Shown here: positions 7,031-11,495 of the stretch, in pieces
Position numbering within the stretch: the first letter of the stretch is position 1
Layout of the letters: the number at the start of each line of letters is the position of its first letter
Assembly (NCBI GenBank): GCA_902465775.1
Contig: CABQOJ010000022.1
Span: 1-11,495, forward strand
DNA length: 11,495 nt
Source of the DNA: an uncultured Porphyromonas sp.
Lineage (GTDB): Bacteria; Bacteroidota; Bacteroidia; Bacteroidales; Porphyromonadaceae
Reading direction: 5' to 3'
The notes under the pieces: model-generated
The model's input: only the letters and a program-made list of their open reading frames with translations
Databases searched by the model: none
What the model was told of the DNA's origin: nothing
Made by a program: the position numbers and the translations under genes

Positions 7031-7103
7031 TCGGGATGAGAAGACTCGAACTTCCGACCTCCACGTCCCGAACGTGGCGCGCTACCAACTGTGCTACATC
7101 CCG
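7031..7103 (-). tRNA. tRNA-Pro (anticodon CGG)
   Basis: The 73-nt sequence folds as a cloverleaf. The acceptor stem is CGGGATG/CATCCCG with discriminator A. The D arm is GCAC-AGTTGGTA-GCGC. The anticodon stem CCACG/CGTGG encloses loop TTCGGGA, with CGG at positions 34-36. The T arm is GGAAG-TTCGAGT-CTTCT. The anticodon reads CCG proline codons. The 3' CCA is not encoded (CTC follows), so it would be added after transcription. The D stem has an A12-C23 mismatch and the T stem one G-U pair; both are tolerable. Confidence 0.95.
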
Positions 7104-7146
7104 ATGGAACTACCGCTCCACGGCGACTAGTCCCTACTTGCGACTG

Positions 7147-7154
7147 CAAAGGTA
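7147..7154 (-). promoter_or_regulatory. Candidate -7 box of tRNA-Pro
   Basis: TACCTTTG on the minus strand, followed by C, matches the strong Bacteroidota -7 form and lies 43 bases before the mature tRNA 5' end, leaving room for a short leader removed by RNase P. No TTG is found at the standard upstream spacing. The region just upstream has a 9-bp direct duplication (AGACACCGC at 7165-7173 and 7174-7182). Confidence 0.55.
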
Positions 7155-7249
7155 CTAAATAATGAGACACCGCAGACACCGCAACTCTCACGAGAAGTAT
7201 CCCTGCTTCGGGACGTTTGTCTCTCCATTGAGTAGACTTATGCTATGAA

Positions 7250-7290
7250 ATACGATAGCCTAAGGAACTAACGACCTTAGGCTATCGTAT
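7250..7290 (-). terminator. Strong hairpin after the LRR gene, probable terminator
   Basis: A perfect 16-bp stem (7250-7265 with 7275-7290) closes a 9-base loop. It lies about 60 bases after the LRR stop codon. On the minus strand the stem is followed only by TTTCATAG, so the T-run is weak; the plus strand has none. A terminator for the leftward LRR gene is the simplest reading. mRNA 3'-end stabilisation or a protein-binding dyad are alternatives. Confidence 0.6.
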
Positions 7291-7303
7291 GCTGTTATGG
7301 CAT

Positions 7304-7331
7304 CTTTATGACGAGCGAGCTCGCTATAAAG
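7304..7331. repeat. Imperfect palindrome after the LRR stop codon
   Basis: CTTTAT (7304-7309) pairs with ATAAAG (7326-7331), and AGCGAG (7314-7319) pairs with CTCGCT (7320-7325). Only the bulge GACG (7310-7313) breaks the symmetry. There is no loop and no T-run. It lies 18 bases downstream of the LRR gene and 13 bases from the 7250-7290 hairpin. Function unknown; a binding dyad or a secondary RNA stem is possible. Confidence 0.45.
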
Positions 7332-7348
7332 AGTCAGAAGTCAGAGAA

Positions 7349-10300
7349 CTATCGAATTAAGGGGATAGTATACACTCCGACTTTGAGTATCAGAAGGGCG
7401 TCCACTCCTTGTGGCAATGACAGTCTCTGCTGGGAGGATGTGATAGGCTCTACTTGAATGCACTCCCCTGAGACGCGGTAGAGATACAACGTAGATCCAA
7501 TCAGCTCCTCAGGCATCTGGAGCATGAGCTCACTGTCTGATACCCAAGCTATGCTGAGTTGTGCCTTTACTACTCTTTCGGAGGAGGTCCCAATGTAGGG
7601 CTCTAGATTTCCATCGGAGTAGTCATAGACTCTCCAGTTCTTACTCGTTAGAGTAGAGACAGCGGTCTGTCCTACTTGGTTCTTTTCTTGGGCATCTCTA
7701 TTGTTGACAACTGTGATAATTCCACCGTCTGCGTCTAGTGTAGGCAACGTCTCTGCGAGCTCTTTTGTAGTTGCAAAGCTGAGCTCGTTAGAGTGTAGGT
7801 AGCACTGTCTTAGCGCGGGGACCTCCTCAATGCGAAGATCCTTGATAGCATTGCGTGCGAGGCGTAGCTGCTCCAGCTGAGGACAACGAGACACTTTGGC
7901 AGATACTAGACTGTTGTTTTCGACAGAGCACTCCTTTAGAGCGGGTAAGTCTATAGCCTCAAAGGTCTTAATCTTGTTGTCGTTTAGCCAGAGCTTCTTT
8001 AGGTTCTTATTTGCTCCCAGCTTGATCTCGGAGAGGTTGTTGCCAAAGGCATAAGCATCCTCTAGACTAGTTGCAGTAGAGAGGTCTAGCCTTGTTAAAG
8101 CATTATCGTATAGAGATAGATACCGTAGAGCAGGAAGCCCGTCAAGGCTGATCTCTGTGAGCTTGTTCTTTACTAGAGAGAGCTCTTCAAGCATTGTGCA
8201 GTGACTATGAGTAAAGGTGGTAATCTCTGCACTTTGCAAATAGAGCTTCTTGAGATCTCCCTTGAATGTGATGGTGGGGCTCGTGACTTCGTAGGTGCCT
8301 ACTCCAGCATCGGAAAGCTCCCCACTTAGACCTTCGATCTCTAGTGCGCCCTCGACAGCTAGCTCGACTCTGATCTTGCTACCTATCGGTAGGGTCGTCG
8401 TACAGGATATACGTCCGTCGCCAAGATTAGGTTGGCTCCCTGGGTATACCTCACTACTACCTGCCTTGTAGTCGTAGACAGCCCAGTTCTTGTCGGTAGC
8501 TATCTTTACTGTTAAGGTGGTGACTACGTTACTTTCATTTGGGTCCTTGGTATCTATGGCATAGACTTCTCCTCGAGCTTGCTCCCTTCTGTCGTTTAAT
8601 TGAGTGAAGATCCCTTGGATCGTCTTGTCTGTAAGCTTGTTTCCGTAGATTGAGAGCGTCTGAAGGTGAGCTAGTCCAGGTAGTGCCAACTCCGAGAGCT
8701 CATTGTTGTGAAGGCGCATCGTCCTGATATCTGGTAGCTCTTGGATATTTACCCGAGTAAGCTGATTGTGTGATAGATCAAGGATCTCAAGGTCTCTAGC
8801 TCGTAGCGATACCTCCTTAAGACCGGATTCTTTTACTTTTAGCGTCTTAAGACTTCCTAAGATTTTGATGGAAGGGGCGTTGGGCTGTATCGTGTAGCGA
8901 GAACCTTCCTGTAGGACAACCTTAGCTCCCTCAAAGTGAATGTTCTCTCCAGTGGCTTCGACAGTGATCTTTTGGGTATCTGATGCGTAGGCGTTGATCT
9001 CAATACAATCCTCCTCGTCACCTTCGTAAGGCTGAGGATTGAAGTAGTTGTAGTCAAAGACTTTCCACCCTTTTGAGACAGCTTGCTGTACGAGCTTTTT
9101 GGTGATAGAGTTGGCCTCCTCAGGTCTCTTCTTGTCAAGCGCATAAAACACTTTATCTCGATCGGTCAAAGGCGTTTCGTTCAGAGAAGTAACAAGCTCT
9201 TCCATCCCTGCAGACTTGATCCTATTACAGTAGACGATCAAGCGATATAATACAGGACAGTCTTGGAGGTTTAGACTGGTGAGCTGGCAATTGCTGGCAA
9301 CTAGCTCTCGTAGAGAGCGACAGCCAGACAGGTCAATCTGAGTCAAGGGGTTCCCTCCCACAATGGCTGATGTCAAGCTCCCTTGTCCACTAAGGTCTAA
9401 AGATTGGAGCTTGTTTTCGTCACATGAGATACTCTTTAGCACATTGCCCTTGCGTAGAGATATCTCACGGAGTCTATTTTTTGCTACAAAGAGCTCTTCA
9501 AGCGCCTCACATCCCTGCAAGTCTAACGACTCCAGTAGATTCTCTTGGCAAGTGATTCTCTTCAGATGCTTCGCCTGAAGGAAGGTTAGAGACTTGATTT
9601 TGCTGTTTATGCGACAGTTGAACTCTTCTATCCGTCCCTTGAAGGTGATTGTAGAATCGTTGATAACGTATTGACCTGGCTCCCCAGACTCATAGTCTCC
9701 AGTAGCACCTTCTATTTGAATCGGCTCCTTATTTGTTGACAGGATGACTAGCTCGATCTTCTCTCCTATAGGGAGCTCAGTCTCTAGGGTGATGGTGGCA
9801 ATGTCATCTTCAGGATCGGATCCCTCGTACTTCATGTAGTTCCCTCCATTTATGTCCCATATCTCCCAGCCTTTTGCTGCTGCAAATGCGACATCCTCTT
9901 TGGTAATGCTATTGCTCTCAGAGGCTAGCTTCGTGTCGATGCCGTACAGGCTTGCAGAGTAAGTACTAGTCCTATCGGGCAGCGACTCTAAGAACTCTCT
10001 CATGGCACTTCCTTTGAGCGCATTCCCATAGGTCATCAGCGTACTCAGCTTTGTAGAGGCTCCGGTTATCACTAGAGATGTCAGCTTGTTGTTTTGGATA
10101 TAGAGGCTTTTCAGCTCAGGGCAGCTCTCTAGCTTGAAGGACTCAAGAGAGTTATCGTTTAGTGAGAGCATGCTCAGCTTAGAGGGAGTAGCGAGGCTCA
10201 CACTCTTGAGTTGACATTTGCCCGCATTTAGCGATGTGAGTGTAGTACAGTGAGAGGCGTCAAGACTTACGATAGGGTTGTTGTTACAGTCTAGTCGCTT

Positions 10301-10546
10301 CACATCACCCGTGATAGTTATCCTCTGACTGGTCACCTTGTAGCTAGTCCTATCGCTCCCCGCATAAGAGGTGCTTTCAGCTCCAGCGACTTCGTAGGCG
10401 TTGTTGTCAGCAACTATCTTTAGCTCGATGCTACTGCCGATAGAAGCTGTGGTTTGTAGGGTTATCTTATTCTGACTTTGGGCATCTACGCTCATAAGAG
10501 AGAGAAGCCAACAGAGCAGAAAGATAGGGTAAAAGGAGTTTCTCAT
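7349..10546 (-). CDS. Exported leucine-rich-repeat protein with four tandem modules and a degenerate T9SS-like C-terminus
   Basis: 1065 residues from the ATG at 10546 (MRNSFYPIFL). The frame is open 21 residues further up, but that extension would sit in the promoter leader and hide the signal peptide (about 1-22, ending SVDA). Four modules occupy about 28-242, 251-509, 514-702 and 712-985. Each starts with a beta segment (typically LPIG..IEL then ITFKG), runs through irregular LRRs (L.sL.l..N.L), and ends with a linker containing LPDR/NDR, an A-I-D-T-K-like strand, and GW/NW.V.DY...PY.G. Module 3 has fewer LRRs. The last ~75 residues (LYLYRVSGE, LSLPQG, VYTIPLIR) resemble the protease sorting domain in spacing but lack YPNP and other hallmarks. 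It resembles internalin-like Porphyromonas surface proteins such as InlJ, so an adhesion role is plausible but not shown. The DNA appears more AT-rich than the neighbouring PSP1 gene. Confidence 0.88.
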   Translation of the reverse strand: MRNSFYPIFLLCWLLSLMSVDAQSQNKITLQTTASIGSSIELKIVADNNAYEVAGAESTSYAGSDRTSYKVTSQRITITGDVKRLDCNNNPIVSLDASHCTTLTSLNAGKCQLKSVSLATPSKLSMLSLNDNSLESFKLESCPELKSLYIQNNKLTSLVITGASTKLSTLMTYGNALKGSAMREFLESLPDRTSTYSASLYGIDTKLASESNSITKEDVAFAAAKGWEIWDINGGNYMKYEGSDPEDDIATITLETELPIGEKIELVILSTNKEPIQIEGATGDYESGEPGQYVINDSTITFKGRIEEFNCRINSKIKSLTFLQAKHLKRITCQENLLESLDLQGCEALEELFVAKNRLREISLRKGNVLKSISCDENKLQSLDLSGQGSLTSAIVGGNPLTQIDLSGCRSLRELVASNCQLTSLNLQDCPVLYRLIVYCNRIKSAGMEELVTSLNETPLTDRDKVFYALDKKRPEEANSITKKLVQQAVSKGWKVFDYNYFNPQPYEGDEEDCIEINAYASDTQKITVEATGENIHFEGAKVVLQEGSRYTIQPNAPSIKILGSLKTLKVKESGLKEVSLRARDLEILDLSHNQLTRVNIQELPDIRTMRLHNNELSELALPGLAHLQTLSIYGNKLTDKTIQGIFTQLNDRREQARGEVYAIDTKDPNESNVVTTLTVKIATDKNWAVYDYKAGSSEVYPGSQPNLGDGRISCTTTLPIGSKIRVELAVEGALEIEGLSGELSDAGVGTYEVTSPTITFKGDLKKLYLQSAEITTFTHSHCTMLEELSLVKNKLTEISLDGLPALRYLSLYDNALTRLDLSTATSLEDAYAFGNNLSEIKLGANKNLKKLWLNDNKIKTFEAIDLPALKECSVENNSLVSAKVSRCPQLEQLRLARNAIKDLRIEEVPALRQCYLHSNELSFATTKELAETLPTLDADGGIITVVNNRDAQEKNQVGQTAVSTLTSKNWRVYDYSDGNLEPYIGTSSERVVKAQLSIAWVSDSELMLQMPEELIGSTLYLYRVSGECIQVEPITSSQQRLSLPQGVDALLILKVGVYTIPLIR

Positions 10547-10606
10547 AAAATGTTGTGTTGAAAGTGAATCTTGTTTAGTCGAGGCGCTAACTAAAGGTCT
10601 CTCCCG

Positions 10607-10637
10607 CAAATATATTCATTTTATCCTGTAGACACAA
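10607..10637 (-). promoter_or_regulatory. Bacteroidota-type promoter of the LRR gene
   Basis: On the minus strand TTG (10637-10635) is separated by 20 bases from TATATTTG (10614-10607), followed by C. This matches the -33/-7 consensus in both boxes and spacing. The start of transcription should fall near 10600, giving a leader of about 55 bases to the ATG at 10546. It supports the downstream start over the longer open frame. Confidence 0.7.
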
Positions 10638-10645
10638 GCCCTAGG

Positions 10646-10684
10646 TCCCGCCAAGCGACTCATCGGGCACCCTAGCTTGCGGGA
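10646..10684. repeat. Imperfect inverted repeat between divergent promoters
   Basis: TCCCGCCAAGC (10646-10656) is the reverse complement of GCTTGCGGGA (10675-10684) apart from one extra C, with an 18-base spacer. It lies between the leftward LRR promoter and the rightward acyl-CoA ligase promoter. There is no T-run, so it is more likely a regulatory dyad than a terminator, but no regulator is known. Confidence 0.4.
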
Positions 10685-10728
10685 GCGAGGGTGGCTTTTG
10701 ACTTCGGTGATGTTAGGGCTTGATTTCG

Positions 10729-10736
10729 TACCTTTG
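10729..10736 (+). promoter_or_regulatory. Candidate -7 box of the acyl-CoA ligase gene
   Basis: TACCTTTG followed by C on the plus strand matches the strong Bacteroidota -7 form, 34 bases before the ATG at 10771. No TTG occurs at the expected upstream spacing; the nearest gives a gap of 28. An AGGAG at 10757-10761 could serve as a ribosome-binding site, and it is the only such motif I noticed before a start codon in this window. Confidence 0.5.
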
Positions 10737-10770
10737 CGCCACACGCTTAACACAACAGGAGATAGCACTT

Positions 10771-11495
10771 ATGTATCCAGACAATCTCATTAAGGCCTAC
10801 GAGGCGAGCTTCCGAGAGCACTTTCGGCAGCCAGCTCTCTCGGACTACGCCACAGGCTACACCATATCTTATCGAGACTTAGCGTTACAGATCGCACACC
10901 TACACTATATATATAAGGAGACGGGCATACAGCGCGGTGACCGCGTCGCCCTGATGGGGGCTGACTCGGTGCACTGGTGCGTCATCTTTATGGCCACGAT
11001 CACTTACGGCGCTGTGATCGTGCCGATACTGCAGGACTTCAACGTCGAGGACGCTAAGACGATCATCAACCACAGTGAGGCGAAGCTCCTCTTTATAGAC
11101 GATCTTATCTTGTCAAAGCTCAATCCTGAGGAGGATCTGCCGATGGTGCAGACCATCTTTGACCTCAAAAAGATCACTTGGCGCTATGCTCGCTCGGGGA
11201 TGCCGTACGACTATAAACGGCTCCTCCCCTTTGCCCCCTTCGTGGCGCGCTTTTACCCGAAGGGCTTCCGTCGCACCGACATTGTCTACCCCGAGGTGGG
11301 CAATGATGAGTTGGTCGTGATCAACTACACCTCAGGGACGACTGGCTTTAGCAAAGGGGTACTGATCACAGCGGGCAATCTGGCGGGTAATGCGCTCTAT
11401 GCGAGCAAGCTTGACCTCATGTATAGTGGCGAGCAGATCATCTGCTTCCTCCCGCTGGCACACACGTACAGCTGCGCTTTCAACATGCTCGCAGC
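10771..11495 (+). CDS. Long-chain fatty acid--CoA ligase (AMP-binding), N-terminal part, cut by window edge
   Basis: 241 codons are visible, with no stop before the edge; the family is usually about 550-600 residues, so more than half is missing. The product activates fatty acids with ATP to an acyl-adenylate and then forms acyl-CoA, at the cytosolic face of the membrane. The AMP-binding P-loop motif YTSGTTGFSKG is at residues 186-196, and FLPLAHTYS, typical of the next conserved block, follows near the edge. The N-terminal segment GDRVALMGADSVHWCVIFMATITYGAVIVPI fits the family. The start ATG has an AGGAG upstream and the next in-frame methionine lies far inside the domain. It is divergent from the LRR gene, with about 220 bases between start codons. 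Confidence 0.9.
   Translation, partial: MYPDNLIKAYEASFREHFRQPALSDYATGYTISYRDLALQIAHLHYIYKETGIQRGDRVALMGADSVHWCVIFMATITYGAVIVPILQDFNVEDAKTIINHSEAKLLFIDDLILSKLNPEEDLPMVQTIFDLKKITWRYARSGMPYDYKRLLPFAPFVARFYPKGFRRTDIVYPEVGNDELVVINYTSGTTGFSKGVLITAGNLAGNALYASKLDLMYSGEQIICFLPLAHTYSCAFNMLA

Noticed and set aside
10547..10609. N-terminal extension of the LRR protein (21 extra residues)
   Set aside because: It would place the start inside or next to the -7 box and put a charged stretch before a clear signal peptide that begins at the ATG at 10546.

Overview
The window looks like a chromosomal segment of a Bacteroidota bacterium, most likely a Porphyromonas or close relative (inference). Support comes from Bacteroidota-type promoters (TAnnTTTG at -7, with TTG about 20 bases upstream in the best cases), weak or absent Shine-Dalgarno sequences, a GldH-type lipoprotein gene beside a PSP1/RicT-type gene, a C10 (streptopain/PrtT-like) protease with a type IX secretion (T9SS) sorting domain, and a leucine-rich-repeat (LRR) exported protein of the kind found in oral and vaginal Porphyromonas.

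Layout from left to right. Positions 1-441 are non-coding: a small hairpin, a 20-bp perfect palindrome, copy A of an interspersed repeat, and an intrinsic terminator. A large secreted C10 cysteine protease follows on the minus strand (442-3555). Next comes a minus-strand gene set, transcribed YitT-family membrane protein (6555-5539), PSP1/RicT-like protein (5506-4223), GldH-like lipoprotein (4195-3707). Its gaps are about 30 bases and it is served by a well-formed promoter at 6655-6621. Positions 6656-7348 contain copy B of the repeat, a tRNA-Pro(CGG) gene with its own promoter and terminator, and a strong hairpin downstream of the LRR gene. A 1065-residue LRR protein occupies 10546-7349 on the minus strand. 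A divergent promoter region (10547-10770) separates it from the start of a plus-strand long-chain acyl-CoA ligase, which runs off the right edge.

Functionally, the two large exported proteins are probably T9SS clients: the protease has a clear C-terminal sorting domain and the LRR protein a degenerate one. They share an unnamed ~75-residue module, which ties them together as a cell-surface protein family. GldH belongs to the gliding/T9SS lipoprotein set, so a presumptive secretion-related lipoprotein lies directly upstream of a presumptive secreted client. The other genes (PSP1/RicT-like, YitT, tRNA, acyl-CoA ligase) look like housekeeping.

I found no CRISPR array, transposase, phage gene or recognised defence system. 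The signals most worth following up are the duplicated intergenic element (131-320 and 6691-6880) with its 21-bp internal periodicity, and the module shared by the protease and the LRR protein.
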